Of a stretch of 64,000 nucleotides of DNA, positions 43,273-52,642 are shown piece by piece. The position numbers were made by a program, and so were the translations under genes. The notes beneath the pieces are model-generated. The model was not told the DNA's origin. It saw nothing but the letters and a program-made list of their open reading frames with translations, and ran no database searches. The first letter of the stretch is position 1, and every line of letters starts with the position of its first letter. This stretch comes from JAFGAV01 sp041479055 (lineage in GTDB: Bacteria; Acidobacteriota; Aminicenantia; Aminicenantales; JAFGAV01), in NCBI GenBank assembly GCA_963702835.1, contig OY969762.1:682001-746000 (forward strand), given 5' to 3'.

Positions 43273-44217
43273 ATGAAAATAAAGATTATTCTAGGCTTAT
43301 TTCTATTCGGCCTTATAGCCGCCGGCCGGGGGGAGAGCATGGAGGATTTGCAGAAGGCATTAAAGTCGCTTCTTCCGGCGGAAGCGGGCGGCTGGAAGGC
43401 AGCCGCCCCGGACCACTTCTATGACCCCCAGACCATTTTCGATTACATCGACGGCGCGGGCGAGGTCTACCGCGCTTATAACTTCCGCCTGCTTCTTTCG
43501 CGCCGCTATCAGCGGGAGGGAGAGGCCGACTTGGTGGCCGACCTTTTTGATATGGGCTCGAGTGCCGACGCCTTCGGCGTCTTCACCCACGACCTGGAGG
43601 GAGAGGAGTCTGGAGTGGGACAGGGCTCAACCTACAACGGAGGGCTGCTGTCCTTCTGGCGCGACCGATATTTCGTCTCGCTCTATGCGGAGAAGGAATC
43701 TGATGAAGCCAAACGGGCTCTTCTCGCGCTCGGCCGGGCAGTGGCCCTAGCCGTCGGCCGCGACGGCCAGAAGCCCGGCCTGCTGACCCTTTTGCCCGGG
43801 GATTTTCCCAATCCACAGGCGGTCCATTATTTCCACACTTATCCTATTTTGAACTACCATTTCTTCATCTCGCCCGACAATATCCTCAACCTCGGGCCGG
43901 AGACCGAGGTGGTGCTGGCCGCCCGGCCGGCCGGCAGCCCGGAAGCCGGGGCCACGGCCAAGGAATACATTCTTCTCGTCCGCTACCCAAAGCCTGAGGA
44001 TGCAGCCAAAGCCTTGGCGAGTTTCTCCAAATCGTATATGCCTCAAGCAGCCGCCGAGCAGGGGCCAGAGCAGGCCAACCGAATCGCCAAAACCGAAGAC
44101 GGCCGATGGACCGCGGCGGGGATCAAGCGGAATGTGGCGGTTATTGTCTTCCAGGCGCCTACGGCCGAGGAAGCCCGCCGCATTCTTCAGCGGGCTGTTC
44201 TCGGCCTGGAGAAATAG
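43273..44217 (+). CDS. Secreted DUF6599-like protein
   Basis: 314 residues from ATG 43273, where a signal peptide begins (MKIKIILGLFLFGLIAAGRG); an earlier in-frame ATG at 43213 adds an unlikely leader. The body begins LLPAEAGGWKAAAPDHFYDP with TIFDYIDGAGEVYRAYNF, a pattern shared by a conserved exported family of unknown function. No Shine-Dalgarno is obvious. The neighbouring Tat-exported DUF362 protein suggests a common periplasmic role. Confidence 0.7.
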   Translation: MKIKIILGLFLFGLIAAGRGESMEDLQKALKSLLPAEAGGWKAAAPDHFYDPQTIFDYIDGAGEVYRAYNFRLLLSRRYQREGEADLVADLFDMGSSADAFGVFTHDLEGEESGVGQGSTYNGGLLSFWRDRYFVSLYAEKESDEAKRALLALGRAVALAVGRDGQKPGLLTLLPGDFPNPQAVHYFHTYPILNYHFFISPDNILNLGPETEVVLAARPAGSPEAGATAKEYILLVRYPKPEDAAKALASFSKSYMPQAAAEQGPEQANRIAKTEDGRWTAAGIKRNVAVIVFQAPTAEEARRILQRAVLGLEK

Positions 44218-44272
44218 GGAATCCCCAAGCCGGGCCCTGCTATAAAAGAAAGAGTGAATTCAGGAGGGAGTC

Positions 44273-45202
44273 ATGAAGAAAAGAACCTTCACCCGCCGTG
44301 ATTTTCTCAAGGCCGCGGCCTTGGCGCCCTTGGCCGGCGCCATCGCCTCTTCAGGCCTCTCCGCCGGGGCGGCCGGCTCAGCGGCCCGGCCGGCCGGCGC
44401 TCAAACCGCCGCCGCCGCTTCGAAATCGAGGGTCATCCTGATCCGGGACAAGGATGTCCTGGGAGCGGACCGCAAATGCCTGCCCTCCGTCATGGGCCGG
44501 ATGCTGGACGAGGCGGTCGCCGCGCTTTTCGGCGAAAAAGACGCCTCGGCCGCCTGGAAGCGGATCATCAGGCCTGATGACACGGTCGGGATCAAGACCA
44601 ACGTTTGGAAATACCTGGCCACCGGCCCCGAAATCGAAGCTCACCTCAAAGGCCGGGTCATGGACTGCGGCGTGCCCGAGGATAGGGTCGGGGTCGCCGA
44701 CCGCGGCCTGCTCAACAACCCGCTCTTCACCGGCGCCACCGCCCTGCTCAACGTCCGTCCGGCCCGCACTCACCATTGGGCGGGCATGGGCAGCTGCATC
44801 AAAAACATGATCATGTTCGTGCCCCAGCCTTTCACCTACCACGGCGACTCCTGCGCCGACCTGGCCACGATCTGGGAGCTCCCCTATGTCAAAGGCAAGG
44901 TCCGGCTCAATGTCTTGGTTCTGATGACCCCGCTCTTCCACGGCATCGGGCCGAACCACTACTCCGAACAATACGTCTGGGACTACAAAGGCCTGCTCCT
45001 CGGCCAGGATGTGGTGGCCGTGGACTCGGTCGGCGTGGGCATCCTGCAGGCCAAGCGCCGCGAATTCTTCGGCGAGGACAGGCCGCTCCAGCCGCCGGCC
45101 CACCATGTCTTTTACGCCGACACGCGGCACCATTTGGGCACGAGCGACCCGGCCCGCATCGAGCTCATCAAGCTGGGCTGGACGGAAGGGGTCCTGATTT
45201 AG
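44273..45202 (+). CDS. Tat-exported DUF362-domain protein
   Basis: 309 residues. A twin-arginine signal (FTRRDFLKAAALAPLAG) marks export as a folded, cofactor-containing or complexed protein. The body has DUF362 features (DDTVGIKTNVWKYL, HHWAGMGSCIKNMIMFVP, LLLGQDVVAVDSVG). No ferredoxin motif is present. Good Shine-Dalgarno (AGGAGGGAGTC). Confidence 0.8.
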   Translation: MKKRTFTRRDFLKAAALAPLAGAIASSGLSAGAAGSAARPAGAQTAAAASKSRVILIRDKDVLGADRKCLPSVMGRMLDEAVAALFGEKDASAAWKRIIRPDDTVGIKTNVWKYLATGPEIEAHLKGRVMDCGVPEDRVGVADRGLLNNPLFTGATALLNVRPARTHHWAGMGSCIKNMIMFVPQPFTYHGDSCADLATIWELPYVKGKVRLNVLVLMTPLFHGIGPNHYSEQYVWDYKGLLLGQDVVAVDSVGVGILQAKRREFFGEDRPLQPPAHHVFYADTRHHLGTSDPARIELIKLGWTEGVLI

Positions 45203-45233
45203 GGCTCCGATTTCATAAGCTCTGGAGAGGGCC

Positions 45234-45614
45234 ATGCCCATTTACGAGTACCGCTGCCGCGCCTGCGGCCAAAAAAACAGTTTTCTAGTGCTGAGCTTAA
45301 AGAATGCGGCCGAGCCTGTCTGCCGCCGCTGCGGCGGCAGAGACTTGGAGAAGCTTGTCTCCCGCATCGCCATTCTCCGCTCCGAGGACGACCGGATGGA
45401 AGCTCTGGCCGACTCGGCCGGCCAGGCGGGAGCAGATGAGAACGACCCCCGGAGCATGGCCCGCTGGATGAAAAAGATGGGCCGGGAAATAGGCGAGGAT
45501 ATGGGCGAAGACATGGGCCAGGATTTCGAGCGGTCGTTAGAGGAGGAGGCTGGCGAGGACGATCAGACGTCTTCAGGCGGCGGGGGGGAGCCCGGCGGAG
45601 GACAGCCAGGATGA
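45234..45614 (+). CDS. FmdB-family zinc-ribbon protein
   Basis: 126 residues. The N-terminus MPIYEYRCRACG with CRRCGG about 20 residues later is the FmdB/putative regulatory zinc ribbon. The C-terminal half is acidic, with a Met/Asp/Glu helix and a Gly-rich tail. Role unknown. It starts 31 bp after the DUF362 gene on the same strand. Confidence 0.8.
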   Translation: MPIYEYRCRACGQKNSFLVLSLKNAAEPVCRRCGGRDLEKLVSRIAILRSEDDRMEALADSAGQAGADENDPRSMARWMKKMGREIGEDMGEDMGQDFERSLEEEAGEDDQTSSGGGGEPGGGQPG

Positions 45615-45638
45615 GCCGGGTTCGGACCTTGGCGAAAC

Positions 45639-46280
45639 TTAGAACACCCCGAAGAAAAGGCCGGCCATCGCATTCACATTGTGGATGAGGGCGTGGCCTC
45701 CGGTCTTGGGCAGGAAGATGTAGCGGACGTCGAGCCTCAGCCCGAAGGCCGGGCCGAAACCGATGAGGAGGCCCAAACCGGCATTGGCCGTCAGGTCCAC
45801 CTTTTTTTCCGGCGGCGCAAACGTCACCATATAGCCCAGCCTGGTGGTCAAAGTCTGTTCTTTGGCGTTGACCACGAAATCGCCGCCCCCGCCCAGGGTC
45901 AGGTAGGGCCGGAATGATCCGCCGGTCAAGAAGAGCAGAGCATTCAGCGTCAAGCCGGCATGCTTGAGGGTATCGACATCGACGGTGTCGCCGTCGGAGG
46001 GGTCGGTCAGAGTCACGCTGGAGTTCAGGGTATAGAGGCCGTCCAGCTCAAGCCCGAACCGGCTTGAGAACAGGTGCAGAAAGGATAGGCCGAAGGACAG
46101 GGGATTGTGGGCCGGCGTAACCGGGAAATCGTTTTCGCCCGGGACGTAGTCGTCCTCCGACCCATATTGAAACACGGAATTGACGCCGCCGAAGAGCGAC
46201 ACGAGATTCTTTTTTTCTTGGGCTGAGCCGACAGAGGCCATGACGGCGACCAGCAGGCTTAAGGCCAGGAGCTTTCTCAT
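45639..46280 (-). CDS. Outer-membrane beta-barrel protein
   Basis: 213 residues from ATG 46280 (GAAAGGAGAG upstream; the longer frame begins in non-coding sequence). Signal peptide (MRKLLALSLLVAVMASVGSA) then alternating hydrophobic strands (GLSFLHLFSSRFGLELDGLY, LGLLIGFGPAFGLRLDVRYI) ending in an aromatic residue (GLFFGVF), typical of OmpA/OmpW-like eight-strand barrels. Confidence 0.78.
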   Translation of the reverse strand: MRKLLALSLLVAVMASVGSAQEKKNLVSLFGGVNSVFQYGSEDDYVPGENDFPVTPAHNPLSFGLSFLHLFSSRFGLELDGLYTLNSSVTLTDPSDGDTVDVDTLKHAGLTLNALLFLTGGSFRPYLTLGGGGDFVVNAKEQTLTTRLGYMVTFAPPEKKVDLTANAGLGLLIGFGPAFGLRLDVRYIFLPKTGGHALIHNVNAMAGLFFGVF

Positions 46281-46338
46281 GGGATGCTCTCCTTTCCCCG
46301 ATGAGTTAGACATATCTTCCTTTTTTTTCTTGGGATGG

Positions 46339-46998
46339 TCAAGGCCTGGGGCCAAAGATTCTGGTGCCGAGACGGACCAGGTTGGCTCCTTCCTGGATGG
46401 CCACTTTATAGGAATCGGTCATGCCCATGGACAGGGTGGTCAGGTTGAGGCCTGGAATGGACAGGCCGCGGAGTTCTTCGAAGAGGCGGCGGGTTTCCCG
46501 GAAGTCGGGCCTGGAGTCCTCGGGGTCGCCGGCCAGACGGCCCATGGTCATCAGCCCTTCCAGCCGGAGGCCGGTCAGGCCGGCCAGCTGGCGGGCCAGG
46601 CCGGCCACGTCCTGGGGGAGCACCCCGAACTTCTGCGGCTCGCGGCCGCTGTTGACTTCGAGGAGAACGGGCATGACCTTGCCCAGCTCGGCGCAGCGTT
46701 TGTCGATCTCCCGGCCGAGCCGGAGGGAGTCGACGGTTTCGATCATGTCGAAGATTTCCACCGCGGCGCGGACCTTGTTCGTCTGGAGATGGCCGATAAA
46801 ATGCCACTCCGCCCGCCGGCCGATGACCTTGCTGGCCAAAGCCGCTTCCTGGACGTAGTTTTCGCCGATAAGGGTGATGCCCGCTTCGACCGCCTCCTGC
46901 ACCTCGGCCGGGGTCCGAGACTTAGCCGCGGCCATCAGCCTGACGCCCGGCGGCAGTTCGGCCAGCAGCCGGCGGACGTTCTCGGCAATTACGCTCAC
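46339..46998 (-). CDS. yggS: YggS-family PLP homeostasis protein
   Basis: 219 residues from the GTG at 46998, which overlaps the PilZ gene stop (GTGA); the longer frame is antisense-like. The PLP lysine is in LMAAAKSRTPAEV; IGENYVQEA, WHFIGHLQTNK and LSMGMTDSYKVAI are family motifs. It buffers pyridoxal phosphate in the cytoplasm. Confidence 0.92.
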   Translation of the reverse strand: MSVIAENVRRLLAELPPGVRLMAAAKSRTPAEVQEAVEAGITLIGENYVQEAALASKVIGRRAEWHFIGHLQTNKVRAAVEIFDMIETVDSLRLGREIDKRCAELGKVMPVLLEVNSGREPQKFGVLPQDVAGLARQLAGLTGLRLEGLMTMGRLAGDPEDSRPDFRETRRLFEELRGLSIPGLNLTTLSMGMTDSYKVAIQEGANLVRLGTRIFGPRP

Positions 46999-47360
46999 GG
47001 CTTGTCCGGTGCATATTTTTTTTGGAGGTCGGCGAGGACGCGGGAAGGCTGGACAAACTGAATTCCGGCTAAAAAGGCAAAATCCCTTTCCTGGATAGGA
47101 TAAATCCATGCCAGGCGCCCCTTCAGGTCAAAGGCCAGGTTGTCTTCGGGCACCATGATTCTGAACATCAGCCTGGCGCCCGGTTTGATGGGACGCCGGC
47201 AGAGGATCTTGGCCCCCCCCAGGCTCAGGTTCTGGACCGGGCAATAGGTTTCGATGATGTTTTTTCTAAAGAACAGGAAAGAGGCTTTTTTGTAGGAGAG
47301 GAAGGCGCCCGGGACTTCAAACCTTTCGTGCTGGCGGCGTTCGACTTTATTATTTTTCAT
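46995..47360 (-). CDS. PilZ-domain protein (c-di-GMP receptor)
   Basis: 121 residues. The RxxxR motif (RRQHER) and the D/NxSxxG motif (NLSLGG) needed for cyclic di-GMP binding are both present. A stand-alone PilZ adaptor, coupled by overlap to yggS and 35 bp after murJ. Confidence 0.85.
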   Translation of the reverse strand: MKNNKVERRQHERFEVPGAFLSYKKASFLFFRKNIIETYCPVQNLSLGGAKILCRRPIKPGARLMFRIMVPEDNLAFDLKGRLAWIYPIQERDFAFLAGIQFVQPSRVLADLQKKYAPDKP

Positions 47361-47395
47361 GATGCCCCCTTTTTAACTCATCTCCGGGAACTCTG

Positions 47396-48973
47396 TCAAA
47401 GCGTCCGGTTCCTTTTTTTCTTCAGTATGCCCATGACCAGGGCCATCTCCCTGATCTTCAGGAAATGGGCCAGGGCCAGATAGGTTCCCAGGGCGACGAC
47501 AAAAAGGGCGGCCAGATAGGCCCCCCGTACCAAAAGGCCGGACTGGGCCAGATTTAAGGCAGCCCCTTTTTGAATCCCGAGAAGGACGGCGGCCATGACC
47601 GTTGAGGCGGCCAGGATCTTGAAGAAATAGCGCGCCAGGTCCGGCAACCTCAGCGAGCCGACCTTCTTCTCCAGAACGAGCATTAAAAGGCCCATGTTGG
47701 TCAGGGCGGCCAGCGAGGTGGCCAGGGCCAGCCCTTTGAAGCCCAGCGGCTTCATCAAAGCCAGGTTGAGCCCGATGTTGACCGCTACAGCGGCCACGGT
47801 GATGAGGACCGGGATCCTGGCCCGGCCCAGGGCGTAGAACACCGGGGCCAGGACCCTGACCGAGGAATAGGCGAAGAGCCCCAGTGAATAGAAAACGAGG
47901 GCCTGGGCGGTGAACAGCGTGTCCTGATAGCCGAAGCGTCCGTGCTGGTAAATGGCGGAGACGGTCGGCCGGGCCGCCACAGCCAAAAAAAATATCGAGG
48001 GCAGGGTCAGGAAGAGGACAAGCTTCAGGGAAGAGGCCGCCGTGGCGCAGACGTTGGGGATATCCTTTTGGGCGGCATAAGTGGCCACCACCGGCAAGGT
48101 CACCGTGGCCACGGCCACGCCGAACATGCCCAGCGGAAAATTCATCAAGCGGAAGCTGTAGTTGAGGTAGGAAACGCTGCCCTGGGGCAGGAGGGAAGCG
48201 ATGAGGGTGTTGATGAAAATGTTGATCTGGGTCGAAGCCAGGCCCAGAATGGCCGGCGTCATGAGGGCCATGATCCGCCGCACGCCCGGGTCGCGGAAAG
48301 AGAGGATAAACTGAAACCTGAAACCTTCCTTCCACAGCTTGGGCATCTGGACCAGCCACTGGCCCAGGCCGCCCAGCAGAACGCCAAAGGCCATGCCCAA
48401 GATTTTGGGGTTGAAGAAACGACAGAAGGTGAACCCGGCGATGATCATGCCCACGTTGAGCAGCACGGGGGCAAAGGCCGGCACCCCGAAATGGCGCAGG
48501 GAGTTGAGCATGCCCATGGCCACGGCGGCCAGGGAGATGAGGAGCAGAAAGGGGAACATGATGCGGGTCATCTGGGTGGTCAGCGCGGCTTTGCCTTCGA
48601 TCTTGCCGAACCCCGGCGCATAGAGGTCCACGATGGCCGGGGCCAGCAGGATGCCGGCAATGACGATGACGACCAGGATGACGTTCAGGGCATTGACCAC
48701 CAGGTTGCCCAGCCGGAAAGCCTCGGCTTTGCCCTTGTTGGTCAAGGTGTCGGTGAAGACCGGCACAAAGGCGGCCGACAGGGCGCCCTCGGCGAAAAGG
48801 TCACGCAGCAGGTTGGGAATACGGAAGGCAGCCACGAAAGAGTCTACGAAGAGGCCCGCCCCGAAAAGATGGGAGAAGGTCAGCTCCCGGACAACGCCGA
48901 ACAGCCGCGAGACGAAAGTGGCCGCGCTGACTACCGTGGTGGAGCGGGCGATAAGTTCTTTTTGATCGGACAT
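47396..48973 (-). CDS. murJ: Lipid II flippase MurJ
   Basis: 525-residue polytopic MVF-family protein with about 14 helices. Family motifs are SRLFGVVRELTFSHLFGAG, AFRIPNLLRDLFAEGALSAAFVPVF, and YQHGRFGYQDT. It flips lipid-linked peptidoglycan precursors across the inner membrane. It starts 11 bp after the HAD gene. Confidence 0.95.
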   Translation of the reverse strand: MSDQKELIARSTTVVSAATFVSRLFGVVRELTFSHLFGAGLFVDSFVAAFRIPNLLRDLFAEGALSAAFVPVFTDTLTNKGKAEAFRLGNLVVNALNVILVVIVIAGILLAPAIVDLYAPGFGKIEGKAALTTQMTRIMFPFLLLISLAAVAMGMLNSLRHFGVPAFAPVLLNVGMIIAGFTFCRFFNPKILGMAFGVLLGGLGQWLVQMPKLWKEGFRFQFILSFRDPGVRRIMALMTPAILGLASTQINIFINTLIASLLPQGSVSYLNYSFRLMNFPLGMFGVAVATVTLPVVATYAAQKDIPNVCATAASSLKLVLFLTLPSIFFLAVAARPTVSAIYQHGRFGYQDTLFTAQALVFYSLGLFAYSSVRVLAPVFYALGRARIPVLITVAAVAVNIGLNLALMKPLGFKGLALATSLAALTNMGLLMLVLEKKVGSLRLPDLARYFFKILAASTVMAAVLLGIQKGAALNLAQSGLLVRGAYLAALFVVALGTYLALAHFLKIREMALVMGILKKKRNRTL

Positions 48974-48984
48974 ATTCGATTTGC

Positions 48985-50145
48985 TTATAACACATTGCAG
49001 GCTCCGACCACCAGAGTGTCGAGGCGATGGAGCGCCTTCATCCCGGCGGCGGCCTGGTCCGGTTGGGGGACCGAGGCCTCATCCGGCTTGTCGGACAGGC
49101 CGAAGATCAGGGCTCCCTTTTGGCCAAGCCGGGCGGCCGCTTGTTGGACTTCTTGGGTGATGACGATGCGCTCCTCGAGCGTCTGCTCGATTGGGGCGTC
49201 GGGGAAGCCGCCGAAGCAGGCCGCCGTGGCCAGGTATTCGTTCGACCGAAATTTTTTGAAGGGGGTGGGATCGCCTTCCCGGAAGCAGCGGCACACTTCG
49301 TCGTGCAGGGGACCGAGGCCCCTTCGAGCCAAGTCAGGCCGGAGTTTCTCCATCCGAAAGATGAAATCGTCAAAAGCCCGCATCGCACCGGCCCGGACCT
49401 GTCCGGCCAATTCCTCCAGTCCGCAGAGCCCCGCCCCCAGCATCAGACATATGTAGGCCAGGTAGTCCTGATTGTCGGCGGTAAAGGGATGATAGGCGGG
49501 CTGTTTCAACTCGGCGTAGGCCGCCTCGAAAGCCCTGTTATCGAAGCCCGGCCCCAGACAGTCGGCTACGGTGCGCTTGACGCTCTCCAGCCTCACCCTA
49601 TCGACCACCCGGTCGTTGCGGCCTTTGGCCCCGATAGCCGTCTTGTCCATGTCGACCACTACGGCCGTGGCTTCGTCCAGCCCGAACCCTTGGTCTTTTT
49701 CAAGTCGTTCGATGAAATCGAACAAGGCCGACCAGCGATTGGCCAGATAGAGCCTGCCCTGGACTTGGACCCGGGGCGGCCGGGCCATTTCCTCTTGGCC
49801 GATAAAGGCCCAGCCGGGCCATCGGCCCGCCGCGCAGATGTGGAGGAAGGCTGTGCCGTCATTCATCTGAGTATCTCCGATGTAGACCAGCCTCTCGATG
49901 GATTGTCCGGGCAGCTCCAACCAGCGGGCGCGGCGCAGCAGCTCGGCAACAAAGCGGCCGTAGTGTGGATCGGTTTTGCGGGGCAGCGTCTTTTTCGTGA
50001 GCCCGAGGAGCGGCCGCAGATCCTCTAACGACGGTAGGCGCGGGTCGGCCGGCTGGAGGCGGCGATAAACGATGAAATCTCCCCAGATGTCGGAGAGCGA
50101 AGCAAGGCCGCCGGCCCGGTACTTCGTCTCTAGGCGGAAATCCAT
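48985..50145 (-). CDS. HAD-like protein of unknown function
   Basis: 386 residues. The motif VVVDMDKTAIGAKGRND matches the HAD nucleophile loop (DxDxT) in the middle of the protein, with a long N-terminal extension and a C-terminal GALIFGLSDKPDEAS that could be the late acidic motif. The start overlaps asd by 16 nt, so it is co-translated with the aspartate pathway genes. A phosphatase role (for example on a homoserine or serine phosphate) is only a guess. Confidence 0.65.
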   Translation of the reverse strand: MDFRLETKYRAGGLASLSDIWGDFIVYRRLQPADPRLPSLEDLRPLLGLTKKTLPRKTDPHYGRFVAELLRRARWLELPGQSIERLVYIGDTQMNDGTAFLHICAAGRWPGWAFIGQEEMARPPRVQVQGRLYLANRWSALFDFIERLEKDQGFGLDEATAVVVDMDKTAIGAKGRNDRVVDRVRLESVKRTVADCLGPGFDNRAFEAAYAELKQPAYHPFTADNQDYLAYICLMLGAGLCGLEELAGQVRAGAMRAFDDFIFRMEKLRPDLARRGLGPLHDEVCRCFREGDPTPFKKFRSNEYLATAACFGGFPDAPIEQTLEERIVITQEVQQAAARLGQKGALIFGLSDKPDEASVPQPDQAAAGMKALHRLDTLVVGACNVL

Positions 50146-51194
50146 TTCTGCGCCACCAGGAGCTCGGCGTTGTGGATGGCCCCGCCGGCCGCGCCGCGGA
50201 CAGTGTTGTGTCCCAGCACCACGAATTTATAGTGGAACAAGGGGCAGGGCCGCACCCTCCCCACCGAGACGGCCATTCCCCCTCCCGCCTGACGGTCACG
50301 CACAGGCTGCGGCCGGTCGCTTTCCGTCCGGACAATGACCGGCCGGGCGGGAGAGCTGGGAAGAGCGGCCGTTTCAGGGGGACTTTTATAATCACGCAAA
50401 GCGGCCAGGACCTCCTCCTGGAGGGGACGGCGGTCGAATTCGACCGAGATGCATTCGGTATGGCCGTTGGATACCGGGACACGATTGCACTGGGCGCTGA
50501 CGGCAAAGGAAGCCTCTTCGACGGCGCCCTGGCTGAGCCTTCCCAGGAGCTTTCGCGATTCGCGCTCCATTTTATTTTCTTCGCCGTCGATGAAGGGGAT
50601 GACGTTGTCCAGGATGTCGGCCGCAGGCAAACCCGGGTAGCCGGCCCCGGAAACGGCCTGCAGGGTGACCACGAAAAGTCGGCGCAGGCCGAAGGCCTGC
50701 TGCAAAGGCTTGAGTGCCAGGACCAGCTCCGTGGTCGAACAATTGGCGCTGGTGGCGATGAATCCTTCTCCTCCGCGCCGACGGCGCTGCTTCAGTATCA
50801 GGGCGGTGTGGTCGAAATTGACCTCCGGCACAAGGAGCGGGACATCCGGGTCCAAGCGGTGTGGGGCGCTGTTGGAGCAGACGGCATATCCGGCCCGGGC
50901 CATATTCTCTTCAATCGGCTCTGCCACCGAGGAGGGCAGGGCCGAGAAGACCAGCCGGCAATCAAAGGCCGGCCCGGTTTCAGGCCGGAGGGGCTGCACG
51001 ACGAGGTCGCCCACGTTATCGGGCATGGGCCAGGGGAGCAGCCAGCGGCAGGCCTCAGCGTAGCGTTGTCCGGCCGAACGGTCGGATGCGGCCAGGGCCT
51101 TGACTTCGAACCAGGGATGGCCGGCCAGAAGGTGGATGAAATACTGGCCGACCATGCCCGTGGCACCCAGGATTCCGACGGGGAGGCGGCTCAT
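50130..51194 (-). CDS. asd: Aspartate-semialdehyde dehydrogenase
   Basis: 354 residues. NADP motif ILGATGMVGQYFIHLL, catalytic Cys in SANCSTTELVLALKPL and the late GHTECISVEF region (archaeal/fungal-type branch). It reduces aspartyl phosphate. The start ATG overlaps the lysC stop by one base (TAATG). Confidence 0.93.
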   Translation of the reverse strand: MSRLPVGILGATGMVGQYFIHLLAGHPWFEVKALAASDRSAGQRYAEACRWLLPWPMPDNVGDLVVQPLRPETGPAFDCRLVFSALPSSVAEPIEENMARAGYAVCSNSAPHRLDPDVPLLVPEVNFDHTALILKQRRRRGGEGFIATSANCSTTELVLALKPLQQAFGLRRLFVVTLQAVSGAGYPGLPAADILDNVIPFIDGEENKMERESRKLLGRLSQGAVEEASFAVSAQCNRVPVSNGHTECISVEFDRRPLQEEVLAALRDYKSPPETAALPSSPARPVIVRTESDRPQPVRDRQAGGGMAVSVGRVRPCPLFHYKFVVLGHNTVRGAAGGAIHNAELLVAQKWISA

Positions 51195-52627
51195 TAAAGT
51201 GCACCGTCTTTTAAGTTCTTGGCCGAATTCTCCAACCCCAGCTCGCGATGCAGGAAGCGCACCGTGTCTTCCATCTGCTCTTCGGGGATGCAGAAGGAGA
51301 TACTGTTCTCGGTGGCCGCTTGGGTTACGGCGATGACCCGGGCCCCGCGCTTGCCCAAGGCGGCAAAGGCGTGAGAGACGGCCCCCACTTCGTTCCAGCC
51401 GGGAACGCCCACCACCGATATGGTGGCCACCTTTTCCTTCACTCCCAAGCTCGAGTCCGAGCGGCTGCCGAATTCGTTATGGAGGACCTTGAGGCAGTGG
51501 GCCTGGTCCTGCTCCCTCACCACCAGGTTCAGCCTGTGCTCAGCCAGGGACTGGGAGAACATCGGCACTTCCAGCCCGCCCTCGCTCAAGCGCTGGAGGG
51601 CGCGGGCGGCCAGGCCGAGCGTCCAGCCGTCGTCCCGGCCCAGGACGACCAGGCTGAGTCCGGAAGAGGAGATGATGGCCGGCAGCGCCCGGCGGCCGGG
51701 GCTGGGGGTTTTGACGATGAGCGTGCCGGGATGCTGGGGATGGAATGAGTTGAGGATGCGGAGGGGGATGCCCCTGTCGATGACCGGCCCGATGGTCTTG
51801 GGATGGAGCACGTCCGCTCCGTAATAGGCCAGTTCAACGGCTTCGGCATAAGACAGCTCGGCCAGGGTGCGGGCTTGAGGGACTATGTTCGGGTCGGCGG
51901 TCAGGATGCCGTCCACGTCGCTCCAAATCCAGACCTCATCGGCTTCCAGCCCCGCGCCGATGATAGCCGCCGAGTAGTCGCTCCCCCCCCGGCCCAGGGT
52001 GGTGGGGATGCCCGATTCCGTGGCGCCGATATAGCCGGTAATGACCGGGATGATATCCCTCTCCAGGAGGGGCTTCACTCTTTCCTGCAGCCGCTGTCGG
52101 GTCAGGTCCAGGAGCGGCGAGGCGGCCCCGAAACGGTCGTCGGTGACGATGAGCTCGGCGGCGGACAGGGCTTGGCTGCGCAGCCCTCGCTGGCGGAGGA
52201 CCGCGGCCAGAATGCCGGATGAAAGCTGTTCGCCAAAAGAGGCCACCGCGTCGCTGCCGCGGGCGGTGAGCTCTCCCAACACGGCCAGGCTCCGATAGAG
52301 CCGCTCCAGCTCATGCAGCCGGTCCTCGATGAACCCGCTCAATTCAAGGCGTTCGGCCTTCCGGCTCAACAAGCTTTCCACCACGGCCAGGTGCCTCTCC
52401 AGGAGGCCGGCCTTGACCTGACGGTAGAGGCTGGCCTTTCCCTCGGCCGCCGCGCGGCTTCCGGCTATCAATTGATTGGTCACTTGGCTCATGGCCGAAA
52501 CGACGACCACCGACCCCGGCCGCTCCAGGCTCTTGGTCCGGAGATGATGCTCGGCCACAATATCGGCCGCGTTGGAGAATCTTTGGGCATCGCCCAACGA
52601 TGTTCCGCCGAACTTGTGCATAATCAT
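51194..52627 (-). CDS. lysC: Aspartate kinase
   Basis: 477 residues. Kinase start VIMHKFGGTSLGDAQRF-like (MHKFGGTSLG), GRGGSDYSAAIIGAGLEADE, and WSDVDGILTADPNIVP; two C-terminal ACT domains (LSLVVLGRDDG, ISVVGVPGWNEVGAVSHAFA) suggest allosteric feedback control. AAGGAGG lies before the first ATG. It follows the metB-like gene by 15 bp. Confidence 0.95.
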   Translation of the reverse strand: MIMHKFGGTSLGDAQRFSNAADIVAEHHLRTKSLERPGSVVVVSAMSQVTNQLIAGSRAAAEGKASLYRQVKAGLLERHLAVVESLLSRKAERLELSGFIEDRLHELERLYRSLAVLGELTARGSDAVASFGEQLSSGILAAVLRQRGLRSQALSAAELIVTDDRFGAASPLLDLTRQRLQERVKPLLERDIIPVITGYIGATESGIPTTLGRGGSDYSAAIIGAGLEADEVWIWSDVDGILTADPNIVPQARTLAELSYAEAVELAYYGADVLHPKTIGPVIDRGIPLRILNSFHPQHPGTLIVKTPSPGRRALPAIISSSGLSLVVLGRDDGWTLGLAARALQRLSEGGLEVPMFSQSLAEHRLNLVVREQDQAHCLKVLHNEFGSRSDSSLGVKEKVATISVVGVPGWNEVGAVSHAFAALGKRGARVIAVTQAATENSISFCIPEEQMEDTVRFLHRELGLENSAKNLKDGAL

Positions 52628-52642
52628 TGTCCCTATCCTCCT

